NCBI RefSeq assembly: GCF_004122145.1
Contig: NZ_SBKQ01000010.1
Coordinates: 62,001 to 126,000 of the forward strand
From: Flavobacterium piscinae
GTDB taxonomy: Bacteria > Bacteroidota > Bacteroidia > Flavobacteriales > Flavobacteriaceae
DNA: 64,000 nt
Direction of reading: 5' to 3'
Shown here: piece by piece, positions 1 through 8,257 of the stretch
Position numbering within the stretch: the stretch's first letter is position 1
Layout: each line of letters opens with the position of its first letter
The notes under the pieces: generated by a model
The model's input: the letters and a program-made list of their open reading frames with translations, nothing else
What the model was told of the DNA's origin: nothing
The model's database searches: none
Translations under genes and position numbers: made by a program

Positions 1-2
1 AT

Positions 3-1133
3 AAATCCGGAGATAAGATGTATGTGGATTATGCCGGGAAAAAACTTTCTATCGTTGATGAGAATACCGGAGAAATAAAAGAAGTTGAGTTTTTTGTAGC
101 GATTCTTGGTGCCAGCCAATACACCTATGGAGAAGGCTCGATGAGTCAACAGAAGGAAGATTTTGTAAATTCTGTTGAAAACGCCATGCGTTATTTTGGT
201 GGAACTCCAGCTGCGATTGTTCCTGACAATTTAAAATCGGCAGTCATAAAAAGTAGTCGTTTTGAACCAACGATTAATGAAACTTTAGCTGATTTAGCAG
301 AACATTATGAAACTACCATACTACCTGCTAGGGTTTACAAACCAAGAGATAAATCATTGGTTGAAGGAGCAGTTAAGATTTTATACCGAAGAATTTATGT
401 GCATCTTAAAAACAGAACATTTTTTAATTTAGAGCAATTGAATGAAGCTATTTGGGAATTATTAGATCTTCATAATCGTAAAAAACTCACCGGACGACCT
501 TATTCTCGCTACGAACTCTTCCTTGAAGACGAGAAGGACAAACTGCGTCCATTGCCACTAGAACGTTTTCAAATCAAGTATCATTCTTTTGCTACGGTTA
601 TGCAAAACGGACATGTATTAAACAGTCAGGATAAAAACTATTATAGTGTTCCCTATCAATACATCCGTAAAAAAGTAAAGCTTTTGTATACGCAATCAGT
701 AGTTGAAGTGTATTACAAATACAATCGTATTGCTATACATCAAAGAAGTAATAAGGCTTATGTATACACCACCAATGCGGAACATTTAGCCAGTACGCAT
801 CAGTTTGTAGCTGATTGGAGTGCTACTCGTTTTATTGATTGGGCAAACAGTATCGACCCTTGTGTGGGTGAGTTTATCATTAAAATCATAGAGAACAGAA
901 ACCACCCTGAACAGGCTTTCAAGAGTTGTTTAGGAGTTCTGACGTTCGAGAAAAAAGTGGGCAGAATACGATTAATCAATGCTTGCAAAAGAGCTCTTGA
1001 TTTTAAGATTTACAACTTTAAAACCATACAAAACATTTTGGAAAACAATTTAGACTCTATTGATGAAGATAAAGACTTGAATCAAGACTTACCTGAACAC
1101 CAAAACATTAGAGGCAAAAACTATTATGAATAA
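3..1133 (+). CDS. istA: IS21 transposase IstA (5'-truncated by window edge)
   Basis: DDE transposase of IS21 elements, which cuts and joins the element ends with help from IstB. The frame is open to the left edge, so the first visible ATG at 18 is internal; the codons before it read K-S-G-D-K and lead into the MYVDYAG motif. Counting from that Met, the catalytic triad is D4 (VDYAG), D70 (VPDN) and E116 (LVEGAVK). The C-terminal beta-barrel region follows. About 376 residues are visible against roughly 500 for full-length relatives, so the N-terminal DNA-binding part is missing only because of the window. Its end overlaps istB by 8 bases. Confidence 0.93.
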   Translation, partial: KSGDKMYVDYAGKKLSIVDENTGEIKEVEFFVAILGASQYTYGEGSMSQQKEDFVNSVENAMRYFGGTPAAIVPDNLKSAVIKSSRFEPTINETLADLAEHYETTILPARVYKPRDKSLVEGAVKILYRRIYVHLKNRTFFNLEQLNEAIWELLDLHNRKKLTGRPYSRYELFLEDEKDKLRPLPLERFQIKYHSFATVMQNGHVLNSQDKNYYSVPYQYIRKKVKLLYTQSVVEVYYKYNRIAIHQRSNKAYVYTTNAEHLASTHQFVADWSATRFIDWANSIDPCVGEFIIKIIENRNHPEQAFKSCLGVLTFEKKVGRIRLINACKRALDFKIYNFKTIQNILENNLDSIDEDKDLNQDLPEHQNIRGKNYYE

Positions 1134-1887
1134 TTTAAAACCATTACCTATGAATCAAGCAACAGAAAGCAAAATGAAACAAATGAAGCTCTATGGCATG
1201 CATAGTGCTTTTAAAACCGCATTAGAAAGCGGTAAAACAGACCATTACACCATTGACCAATTTGTGTCAATGATTATTGATGCCGAATGGGATGAAAGGC
1301 ATAACAGACGCATTGAGCGAAGCATTAAAAACGCCCGGTTCCATTACAAGTCAAACATTGAAAATATCCATTTTGATGAATCTCGGAATCTGGACCGTAC
1401 TCTTGTTTTTCGATTGGCAGAATGTGATTTTGTAGAGAAAAATCAAAACGTTTTAATCACCGGAAGCACCGGTGTCGGTAAAAGTTTTTTAGGTACGGCA
1501 CTGGGTTATCAGGCCTGTATACAAGGTTATAAGGTTAGTTATTTTAATACTTCAAAACTTTTTGCCAAGTTAAAAATGGCCAAAGCAGACGGCTCGTATT
1601 TGCGTGAACTCGCCAAAATAGAAAAACAAGATGTAATTATTTTAGACGATTTTGGTCTCCAAGCTCTCGATAGTCAAAACCGAATTACACTCTTAGAAAT
1701 CATTGAAGACAGGCACAATAACGGTTCAATTATCGTTACTTCACAGATACCGGTACAAGGTTGGTATGACATTATTGGAGAAAAAACAATCGCCGATGCT
1801 ATCTTGGATCGTTTGATACATCATTCACACAGAATCGAACTATTGGGTGAATCGATGCGGAAGAAAAAAACCATTAATAAAGATTAA
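1126..1887 (+). CDS. istB: IS21 helper ATPase IstB
   Basis: AAA+ ATPase of the DnaC/IstB family that loads on target DNA and stimulates IstA. The 253-residue length is normal for the family. Walker A is GSTGVGKS (113-120), Walker B is VIILDDF (170-176), and an arginine-rich sensor region lies near LDRLIHHSHR. It starts inside the last codons of istA (8-base overlap), the usual translational coupling in IS21. No frameshift is seen. Confidence 0.95.
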   Translation: MNNLKPLPMNQATESKMKQMKLYGMHSAFKTALESGKTDHYTIDQFVSMIIDAEWDERHNRRIERSIKNARFHYKSNIENIHFDESRNLDRTLVFRLAECDFVEKNQNVLITGSTGVGKSFLGTALGYQACIQGYKVSYFNTSKLFAKLKMAKADGSYLRELAKIEKQDVIILDDFGLQALDSQNRITLLEIIEDRHNNGSIIVTSQIPVQGWYDIIGEKTIADAILDRLIHHSHRIELLGESMRKKKTINKD

Positions 1888-1952
1888 TTTTTTTAACTAT
1901 TTTTGAATAGAAACTAACACATGAAAAAAAGTAATTTTAGGTGAAAAATCGA

Positions 1953-2050
1953 GGTGGTCAATTTGAACCGGAATTGGGTGGTCACTTTCAACCGAAATCA
2001 GGTGGTCACTTTAAATCGGAATTGGGTGGTCAATTTGACCGGAATTTGCA
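1953..2050. repeat. IS21 right end: four transposase-binding repeats at 24-bp pitch
   Basis: The octamer GGTGGTCA begins at 1953, 1977, 2001 and 2025, each exactly 24 bases after the last, followed by a looser (A/C)TTTnAAnCGGAATT stretch. Multiple terminal repeats of this kind are the known IstA binding sites of IS21 elements. Together with the IS boundary near 2050 they account for much of the gene-free stretch 1888-2369. Confidence 0.8.
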
Positions 2051-2051
2051 G

Positions 2052-2117
2052 TATGAACTACACGAATACATTGATTTTTTAAACAAAATCAATCGTAAAG
2101 TAAAAATTGAAATATAA
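2052..2117 (+). pseudogene. Possible 3' remnant of a gene cut by the IS21 element
   Basis: Directly after the IS end, one frame reads 21 codons and then TAA at 2115-2117: YELHEYIDFLNKINRKVKIE followed by Ile. The charged composition looks protein-like and it has no start codon of its own, as expected for the tail of a gene split by the insertion. It is too short to assign and could be chance. From 2118 to 2369 I see only AT-rich DNA. Confidence 0.3.
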
Positions 2118-2369
2118 TTCCAAATCATATTGTAAATGGTAAATTTTATTTAAACCGTTGGGCAAAATATAATCTTTACATAAAATCTCTATTTTTTTTG
2201 ATTAATTACATGACTCTATTCGAATTTTAATCTTTGATGAATGAATAATTTTGTTCTATCTCAAGTTTGTGAATTCGAAATAGGTGATAAATACAAATCT
2301 TATTATACCAGACGTTTTTTAAAATTTAGTTAATTTCGGCTTTTTTAATTTGAATTCATATTTCTTTGA

Positions 2370-2415
2370 TTATGATAAATGTCATAATTTATAAAACCAC
2401 AATTAAAGACCTTTG
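2370..2415 (+). promoter_or_regulatory. Crp/Fnr-type box and -7 element, crp/fnr-like gene
   Basis: TTATGA (2370-2375), six bases, TCATAA (2382-2387) form a perfect inverted repeat, and one more base pair extends it on each side. Exactly 20 bases later comes GACCTTTG (2408-2415), a one-base variant of the TAnnTTTG -7 element, about 20 bases before the ATG at 2436. With transcription starting 4-5 bases after the -7 element, the box centres near -41, the class II activator position. Four other promoters in the window repeat this layout, so autoregulation is likely. Confidence 0.75.
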
Positions 2416-2435
2416 TATCTCTAATTAAACTTGTC

Positions 2436-3032
2436 ATGCAAATCGATTTGGATTTACTTTTCACTTGGGGAGCGGTTGCAAAAAAATATAAAAAAAATGA
2501 TATTATTTTTTATGAAGATGATAGAGCTTTATTCTATTATCAAATAATCGAAGGTGCAGTAAGAATGTACAATTCAAATGAAGAAGGCAAAGAGTTTACG
2601 CAAGGTACATATGGAAAAGGAAATAGTTTTGGAGAACCTCCTTTGTTTATTAATGAAGTTTATCCAACTTCAGCAATTGCATTACATGATAGTGTAATTA
2701 TAAAATTATCAAAAGAAAAATTAATGAGAATTTTAGAAGATTATCCTTCAGTAAAACTCTCGTTCTTAGAATTATTGGCACAACGCATTTATAATAAAAC
2801 CATAACATTTAAACAAATCATTAATCAAAATCCAGAACATCGGATTAAATGTTTTTTAGAAAATTATAAAAAGCAAAATAAATTAAGTTCTACTGAAAAA
2901 GTATTTATACCATATACTCGACAAGAAATTGCAGATTTTACCGGATTGAGAGTTGAAACGGTCATAAGAACTCTTTCAGAGATGAACAAATCTAAAAAAG
3001 TGAGCATCGAAAAACATAAATTATATTTTTAA
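2436..3032 (+). CDS. Crp/Fnr-family transcription regulator (probable denitrification regulator)
   Basis: 198-residue regulator with an N-terminal cyclic-nucleotide-binding-type beta barrel (about 20-110), a dimerisation helix, and a C-terminal winged helix whose helix-turn-helix spans about 161-182 (YTRQEIADFTGLRVETVIRT). The only cysteine is C139, so an Fnr-type iron-sulfur cluster is excluded. A heme-based or ligand-free NO sensor of the DNR/NnrR kind is possible but not shown by sequence. Its own promoter carries the TTATGA-N6-TCATAA box. It overlaps the next gene by one base (TAATG), so the two are co-transcribed. Inferred job: activator of the nos and nor promoters in this window. Confidence 0.88.
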   Translation: MQIDLDLLFTWGAVAKKYKKNDIIFYEDDRALFYYQIIEGAVRMYNSNEEGKEFTQGTYGKGNSFGEPPLFINEVYPTSAIALHDSVIIKLSKEKLMRILEDYPSVKLSFLELLAQRIYNKTITFKQIINQNPEHRIKCFLENYKKQNKLSSTEKVFIPYTRQEIADFTGLRVETVIRTLSEMNKSKKVSIEKHKLYF

Positions 3033-4246
3033 TGAAAAAACTAAACTTAACACATTGGATTAAAATATCATTATTTAGTTTATTTGTTGTTGCTTTACTT
3101 GGGGTTTTAATGCGTTATAAAATTGCTTTTGAATTGCCTTTTATAGCTCAAAAGAATATTCAACACGCTCATTCACATTTTGCATTTGCCGGATGGGTTA
3201 CGCAATTGCTGATGGTTTTAATGGTAAATTATTTATCCAAATATACATCCGAAGTAAAAATTTTAAAATATAACACCCTTTTTTGGATTAATATTATTGG
3301 AGCTTATGTAATGCTCGTAAGCTTCATTATCCAAGGATATGGTTTTGTTTCCATTCTGTTTTCAACCTTGAGTATTTTTGTCTTTGTTTGGTTTGCCATT
3401 TTGTTTTACAAAGACGCAAAAGAAATTCCGTCAAGTTCATGGAGCAAAAAATGGTTTTTGGCTGCATTGTATTTTGGAGTTCTTTCTTCTATTGGGACTT
3501 TTGCTTTGGCATATATGATGGCTACTAAAAATGTGCCACAAGATTTATATTTATCGTCTATTTACTTCTATCTGCATTTTCAATACAACGGTTGGTTTTG
3601 GTTTGCTTGCACGGGATTGTTTGTCAGTTTAATTCCTGCTGATTTAAAGAATACCAAAGAAAACAAAACGGTTTTTCAATTATTTGCTTGGAGTTGTATT
3701 CCTGCCTATTTGTTATCGGTTTTATGGTTAAAACTACCGGCTTGGGTTTACGCACTCGCAGTAATTTCTGCTGTAATTCAATTGATTGCATGGTTTAAAT
3801 TAGTAAAATTATCATTTACAATTTTTAAATTAAACCCTCGCATCGCTGGATTTTTAAAAATTCTCTTTATTGGAATTGCCTTTTGCGTAACACTAAAATT
3901 AGTATTACAATTCGGTTCTGTTTTTCCGGCTATCAGTAAATTAGCTTTTGGATTCAGATCCATTGTGATTGCTTATCTTCATTTAGTTCTATTAGCAATC
4001 ATTAGCGGATTTTTGTTAGCCTATCTATATACCAATGATTTGGTATATCGAACTTCAAAAACAGTATTTTTTTTAGTACTTTTTATTGTAGGAATATTTT
4101 TAAACGAGTTAATTTTAGCTCTTCAAGGAATCTTTTCCATTAAATATGTGCTTATTCCTTATGCTAATGAGTTGCTATTTATAGTATCAATTATTCTTTT
4201 TACTGGAATTTTCGGAATGGTGTACTTTAATAGAAAAAAAGTCTAA
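3032..4246 (+). CDS. Polytopic membrane protein, heme-copper-oxidase/NnrS-like
   Basis: 404 residues with about 11-12 membrane helices and almost no soluble part. Histidine-bearing helix motifs recall subunit I of heme-copper oxidases and NnrS: HAHSHFAFAGW (about residues 45-55), LHFQYNGWFWF (about 181-191) and AYLHLVLLAIISG (about 314-326). The double His and the His-x-Thr-His motif needed for a full copper or iron active site are not seen, so it may bind heme without being a complete oxidase. It shares a promoter with the Crp/Fnr regulator (1-base overlap), pointing to NO or low-oxygen physiology. The family assignment is tentative; membrane location is certain. Confidence 0.6.
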   Translation: MKKLNLTHWIKISLFSLFVVALLGVLMRYKIAFELPFIAQKNIQHAHSHFAFAGWVTQLLMVLMVNYLSKYTSEVKILKYNTLFWINIIGAYVMLVSFIIQGYGFVSILFSTLSIFVFVWFAILFYKDAKEIPSSSWSKKWFLAALYFGVLSSIGTFALAYMMATKNVPQDLYLSSIYFYLHFQYNGWFWFACTGLFVSLIPADLKNTKENKTVFQLFAWSCIPAYLLSVLWLKLPAWVYALAVISAVIQLIAWFKLVKLSFTIFKLNPRIAGFLKILFIGIAFCVTLKLVLQFGSVFPAISKLAFGFRSIVIAYLHLVLLAIISGFLLAYLYTNDLVYRTSKTVFFLVLFIVGIFLNELILALQGIFSIKYVLIPYANELLFIVSIILFTGIFGMVYFNRKKV

Positions 4247-4259
4247 AAAAAGTACATTC

Positions 4260-4305
4260 TTATGATTTCACTCATAAAATTTCTTTGTTAAATATGTGAA
4301 CTTTG
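4260..4305 (+). promoter_or_regulatory. Crp/Fnr-type box and -7 element, fasciclin gene
   Basis: TTATGA (4260-4265), TTTCAC, TCATAA (4272-4277) is a perfect 6+6 inverted repeat. After exactly 20 bases comes GAACTTTG (4298-4305), the same G-for-T variant of the -7 element seen before the regulator gene. The ATG follows at 4333. Confidence 0.75.
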
Positions 4306-4332
4306 ATTCAGAAATTTTAAAGAAACTTAATT

Positions 4333-4887
4333 ATGAAAAAAACAATTCAACTTCTCTTTATTACCGGGTCTATGCTGGTATTAAGTTGTAAAGAGAACAG
4401 TGAAACTCCTCAATCTACTGCTCCAGAAAATGGAGTAGACTTAAGTGTAGGACAAGAAGGAGTCGTAGATGAAACCTCTAATCCGAATATTGTTCAGGTG
4501 GCTTCAGGAAGTAAAGACCATACTACATTGGTTGCTGCAGTTCAAGCTGCCGGCTTAGTTACTTCGTTAAGCAATGCCGGACCTTTTACAGTCTTTGCTC
4601 CAACCAATGCTGCTTTTGATAAACTTCCTGAAGGAACAGTAGAGGGTTTATTAAAACCGGATAAAAAAGGAGATTTGGAAAATATCTTGGGGTATCATAC
4701 TTACGTTGGTTCTTTAAAAACAGAATATATGCAAGACGGTCAAGAATTTGATATGGTCTTTGGTGGAAAAGTTAAAATTACCAAGGAGGGAGATAAAACA
4801 TTTGTAAATGGCTCAGAAATTGTAGCCAGTATTCCAACCTCTAATGGAATTATTCATGTAATTGGAGACGTTTTATTACCCAAATAA
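4333..4887 (+). CDS. Fasciclin (FAS1) domain lipoprotein
   Basis: 184 residues. A lipoprotein signal peptide ends at LVLSC (Cys19), so the protein is anchored in an envelope membrane. A linker rich in Ser, Thr and Glu leads to one FAS1 domain (about 52-184) with the typical FTVFAPTNAAFDKLP and NGIIHVIGDVLLP segments. FAS1 proteins mediate adhesion or bind small ligands; no enzymatic role is implied. It is monocistronic, with its own regulon promoter upstream and a two-way terminator downstream. Its place in a presumed NO regulon is the interesting part: fasciclin genes are often seen beside denitrification genes in Bacteroidota, but the function there is unknown to me. Confidence 0.88.
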   Translation: MKKTIQLLFITGSMLVLSCKENSETPQSTAPENGVDLSVGQEGVVDETSNPNIVQVASGSKDHTTLVAAVQAAGLVTSLSNAGPFTVFAPTNAAFDKLPEGTVEGLLKPDKKGDLENILGYHTYVGSLKTEYMQDGQEFDMVFGGKVKITKEGDKTFVNGSEIVASIPTSNGIIHVIGDVLLPK

Positions 4888-4919
4888 TATACTTATTTTT
4901 CTTATTTAATTATTAATTC

Positions 4920-4954
4920 AAAAAAGCGTGATGTGTCGTACTCACGCTTTTTTT
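4920..4954. terminator. Bidirectional terminator
   Basis: Stem GCGTGA (4926-4931) / TCACGC (4942-4947), flanked by an A-run on the left and a T-run on the right, so it works in both directions. It separates the fasciclin gene from the convergent Rrf2 gene. Confidence 0.85.
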
Positions 4955-5390
4955 AAATATTTTTCAAGAAGGTTTCGCCCGATTTTAATCCCATCGCAAG
5001 TTCTTCCAAACTAGTGGTTTCAAGCATTTGACGCAAATCATTGCGAATAGTTTTAAATTTTTGATGTAACGGACAAGGATGTATTTCATTGCACCTTTTC
5101 ATTCCTAAACCGCAACTATTAAAAACTTTTTCTCCATCAATGGAATAAACTACTTGAGCTAAATTGATTTTATTAATCAACTTAATTGGTATATAAAAAC
5201 CTCCATTCACACCTCTAACCGATTGAATAATACCCTCTTTAGAGAGTTTTTGTAAAATTTTTGCGGTAAACGCTTCCGGGGAATCAATTTCTTTTGCGAT
5301 GTCAACAAATCCAACTTTTCTATTCAACAAAGAATTATTGGCAATAAAAATAACCGCTTTTATAGCGTATTCGCAAGATTTTGAAAACAT
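4953..5390 (-). CDS. Rrf2-family regulator, NsrR-like
   Basis: 145-residue Rrf2 winged-helix regulator. The N-terminal helix-turn-helix covers about 1-65 (SPEAFTAKILQKLSKEG is the recognition region). Three cysteines, C93, C100 and C106, sit in the loop where NsrR and IscR bind an iron-sulfur cluster, with spacing C-x6-C-x5-C. Next to RIC, globin and nos genes, a nitric-oxide-sensing NsrR role is more likely than IscR. It stands alone between a terminator and the RIC gene. A close paralog with identical cysteine positions lies at 27968-28402. Confidence 0.85.
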   Translation of the reverse strand: MFSKSCEYAIKAVIFIANNSLLNRKVGFVDIAKEIDSPEAFTAKILQKLSKEGIIQSVRGVNGGFYIPIKLINKINLAQVVYSIDGEKVFNSCGLGMKRCNEIHPCPLHQKFKTIRNDLRQMLETTSLEELAMGLKSGETFLKNI

Positions 5391-5574
5391 AATTTATTTT
5401 TTACAATAGTAAATAATTATCCACTAAAATCAAAGAAAGAGGATTATTGAAAATACTTAAAACCTTTAGATTAAACTCAATTCTATTCTATTTCCTCCTA
5501 AAATTAAAATGACTACCTTTTTAGCAGTCATGTTTAAATTTAACGGGTTAGTAAGAGTAGATTTTTAATATAAT

Positions 5575-6297
5575 CTAAACAAAGTTTGCTTGTAATTCAA
5601 TCGCTTTTGGAAATAAAATATTGTTTTCCAAGTGTATGTGTTTGTGTAAATCTTGCTCAAACTCTTTCAACATTTGAAAGGCTACTCTGTATGTTGAACA
5701 AGCATCTTCCGGAGGTGTAAATCCATCAGTTAAGGTTGCAATCGTTGCAAAACGTTCGCCTTCAACGGTATGCTCGTCTTGCATCATGGCGATTGGATTT
5801 TCAACGGTACCAAAATGAGGTTCTTGAATGGATTGATTTTCTTTTTGAGCTTTCACCATTTTTTGAATAAAAGGGAAAAGAATTAATTCTTCTTTTTTCA
5901 TGTGTTGAGCTAAATCACCGGCACTTAATTTGAATAAAGAATTAATTTCAAAAAGTTCCGGATGACGCTCACCATGCACTTTGCATAGTTTATCCAAAAA
6001 TTGTAGTATCAAAGGTGTTTTTTCTTCCACATACGAATGATGTTTTTCAACAATATATTCTATTAGTAAGGAAGGTGACCATGATTTAAAATCAATTGCA
6101 TGATCGCTTTTAGTTTCTAAAATCGCTTGGATTTCATTTTCTAAATCTGTCGGATTGATGTCTTTTTTTGCACAAACTTCTTCCAAAGTTCTGTTGCCTT
6201 TGCAACAAAAATCGATGCCGTATTTAGAAAACAAAGCTGCCGTTCTGAAGTCGTTGGCAACATATTCGCCTACTGTTAATTGTTCTAATGTATTCAT
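5575..6297 (-). CDS. ric: Iron-sulfur cluster repair di-iron protein RIC (ScdA/YtfE family)
   Basis: 240 residues, the usual length. The N-terminal ScdA domain has the hallmark GIDFCCKGNRTLEEVC (C31, C32, C42), and a hemerythrin-like domain follows with di-iron ligands in HHSYVEEK, GERHPELF, HMKKEELILFP, DEHTVEGERF and HIHLENNILFP. RIC proteins restore iron-sulfur clusters damaged by NO or peroxide. The gene has its own promoter with the TTATGA-N6-TCATAA box and a perfect TATCTTTG -7 element, so it belongs to the same regulon as nos and nor. Confidence 0.95.
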   Translation of the reverse strand: MNTLEQLTVGEYVANDFRTAALFSKYGIDFCCKGNRTLEEVCAKKDINPTDLENEIQAILETKSDHAIDFKSWSPSLLIEYIVEKHHSYVEEKTPLILQFLDKLCKVHGERHPELFEINSLFKLSAGDLAQHMKKEELILFPFIQKMVKAQKENQSIQEPHFGTVENPIAMMQDEHTVEGERFATIATLTDGFTPPEDACSTYRVAFQMLKEFEQDLHKHIHLENNILFPKAIELQANFV

Positions 6298-6322
6298 TGA
6301 ATGTGATTTTTTAATTATACGT

Positions 6323-6368
6323 CAAAGATAAAGTGATACATTTCCTTTGTTTATGACCTCAATCATAA
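6323..6368 (-). promoter_or_regulatory. Crp/Fnr-type box and -7 element, ric gene
   Basis: On the minus strand the box TTATGATTGAGGTCATAA occupies 6368-6351; 20 bases later is TATCTTTG at 6330-6323, a perfect -7 element. The start codon of ric follows at 6297. Confidence 0.78.
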
Positions 6369-6394
6369 TCAACTTATATTTAACTTTTTTTTAA

Positions 6395-6766
6395 TTATTG
6401 TATGGTTTTATACATAATCACATCTGAAATATTTTTCGCTCTATCTTTGATTTCTTCGGCTTTTTCCCCTACAAAAAGTTCATCTACCGTTTGTCTGAAA
6501 ACTTCATTCCAATGATTAAAATGAGCATGGGTTAACGGACATTTGTTGTGCAATTCTTTATGTTTTTGCATTGGATTTCCGTCAAAGTTTCCGGTAAAAA
6601 ACAAAACATTATCCCAAAAATCATACATTTTAGGCAAATGATCTTCCCAATTCACTTGGGCAACATCATTAAATATAAAACCGATTACTTGATCGGTTTT
6701 AATTTTATCATAAAAAGCATCCACTAATCGGATGATGTCACTTCGATTTTTTATATCTTTTCTCAT
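6395..6766 (-). CDS. Group III truncated hemoglobin
   Basis: 123-residue 2-over-2 globin. PKMYDFWDNVLF (about 45-56) is characteristic of group III truncated hemoglobins, and the proximal heme ligand is His80 or His82 in LTHAHFNHW. Bacterial group III globins bind O2 and NO, and detoxification is the usual proposal. It starts 20 bases after the nosY stop and is probably the last gene of the nos operon, which places an NO-binding protein under the same control as N2O reduction. Confidence 0.9.
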   Translation of the reverse strand: MRKDIKNRSDIIRLVDAFYDKIKTDQVIGFIFNDVAQVNWEDHLPKMYDFWDNVLFFTGNFDGNPMQKHKELHNKCPLTHAHFNHWNEVFRQTVDELFVGEKAEEIKDRAKNISDVIMYKTIQ

Positions 6767-6785
6767 CGTACTTTAAATTTGGTGA

Positions 6786-7553
6786 TTATAAATCTTTTCG
6801 GATGAATTTTCGCAAGGATAAATAAAACGGAATGATTACCCAAAGAAGCAATAACCCGAAGGAAGCAAAAAGTCCTACTGTTGTTCCGAAAAAATCTTTA
6901 AAAATAGCTCCGGTGTAACCCATCATCGCAGAAACATCTAAATGCAATAATATTTGAATTCGGGCTAAATCTATCGGACTTAACGCTGTTACGGCAACCA
7001 TAGCCTTTTCAATAGGATATTCAGACAATTGAAACAATAAAAACAATACTAATCCATCAAAAAGTAACGCAAAATACAACCAGGTTAAGATGGCAAATCC
7101 AATACCTTTTGCTTTGTCACGCGTAAGAATGGAACATAAAAAAGCCAACGCAATAAACACAACCGAAATCAAACATCCAATTAAAATCATCATCAATCCA
7201 ACAGCATTCGGGGCATTGATTAACAGTGGAATTCCCGCTCCAATAAAAAAAGCCAATACCATCGAGGCACTCAAACCAAAAAATAAACTTTGCCAGATTT
7301 TGTTTCGTTTAATGGGCTGACTTAATAGTAATTCTATAAACTCGGAACTATTGTATAAATAGATAGTGGTGAATAAAATTGACACGAGTGGAACCGTAAA
7401 TAGAATGACATTTAATATGGTTAAAAGTCCTTTGGCACTATTATCTTCTAAGCCAAAAGCACTCCATGACAACAGACTTAAAACAATGGTATAAACTAAA
7501 ACAATTTTGTTTTTTAAGATGTCGGTTAATATGATTTTGATGATTCTATTCAT
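6786..7553 (-). CDS. nosY: NosY, ABC transporter permease of the nos system
   Basis: 255 residues with six predicted membrane helices and an ABC-2 fold. It pairs with NosF and NosD in the complex that matures the copper centre CuZ of NosZ. It overlaps nosF by four bases (ATGA), showing translational coupling. Length and order nosD-nosF-nosY match known clusters. Confidence 0.92.
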   Translation of the reverse strand: MNRIIKIILTDILKNKIVLVYTIVLSLLSWSAFGLEDNSAKGLLTILNVILFTVPLVSILFTTIYLYNSSEFIELLLSQPIKRNKIWQSLFFGLSASMVLAFFIGAGIPLLINAPNAVGLMMILIGCLISVVFIALAFLCSILTRDKAKGIGFAILTWLYFALLFDGLVLFLLFQLSEYPIEKAMVAVTALSPIDLARIQILLHLDVSAMMGYTGAIFKDFFGTTVGLFASFGLLLLWVIIPFYLSLRKFIRKDL

Positions 7554-8257
7554 TTTTTCTGTTTTAAAATACTTGCAATGGCTTTGGAGATTTTCGTTTC
7601 ATTGGTTTCCATTTTCAAATCATCTACTTTTTTATGAAAATGAATGTTCCCTTCTTGCATAAAAACAATCTCTGTAACCAAATCGTCTAACTCACTCAGC
7701 AAGTGCGACGTAATTAAAATCAATTTTCCTTTTTCCTTTTCTTTGATGATTTTATCTTTTAAAATTTCAGAAGCCAACGGATCTAAACCGGCTGTAGGTT
7801 CGTCGAGAATCAACACCTCTGGATTGAATAAAAAAGCCAACGTTGCACTTACTTTTTGGGTGGTTCCGCCGGAAAGCGTTCGCATTTGCTTATCCGCCAT
7901 TTTATCTAACTCGAAACTGTGCCATAATTCTTCATCCAATTCTTGATTGGTATTACGAATGGCTTTAATCATTTCAATCACACCACCAATGGTCATTGTA
8001 TCAGGATATCTACCAATTTGAGGCATGTAGCCAATCGATGAACGGTATAAATATTCTTTAACAATACTTTTTTTATTGAATTTTATGGAACCAGTGTCCG
8101 GTAAAACCATCCCTAAAATGGTTTTTATTAAGGTGGTTTTTCCACAACCATTTGGACCAATCAATGCAATACATTCACCCTTTTTACAGGAAAGTGAAAC
8201 ATTCTGTAGCACGTTTAACTTTCCGAATGTTTTAGTTAAATTTTTTATTTCTATCAT
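7550..8257 (-). CDS. nosF: NosF, ABC transporter ATPase of the nos system
   Basis: 235-residue ABC ATPase. Walker A is GPNGCGKTT (34-42), the signature LSGGT is at 128-132, and Walker B with the following Glu is LILDEPTAGLDP (148-159). It energises the NosDFY complex at the inner membrane. It overlaps both neighbours by four bases (nosY and nosD), so all three are made from one message. Confidence 0.94.
   Translation of the reverse strand: MIEIKNLTKTFGKLNVLQNVSLSCKKGECIALIGPNGCGKTTLIKTILGMVLPDTGSIKFNKKSIVKEYLYRSSIGYMPQIGRYPDTMTIGGVIEMIKAIRNTNQELDEELWHSFELDKMADKQMRTLSGGTTQKVSATLAFLFNPEVLILDEPTAGLDPLASEILKDKIIKEKEKGKLILITSHLLSELDDLVTEIVFMQEGNIHFHKKVDDLKMETNETKISKAIASILKQKK

Larger units (their letters stand above)
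1..2050 (+). mobile_element. IS21-family insertion sequence, right part
   Basis: The 3' part of an IS21-type element enters from the left edge of the window. Visible are the C-terminal two thirds of the transposase gene istA, the complete helper ATPase gene istB overlapping it, and a right end made of four copies of a GGTGGTCA-headed repeat. The element seems to stop at TGCA (2047-2050), in line with the CA-3' ends of IS21 members. The left end and any target duplication lie outside the window. Both visible reading frames are intact, so the copy could be active. Confidence 0.9.
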
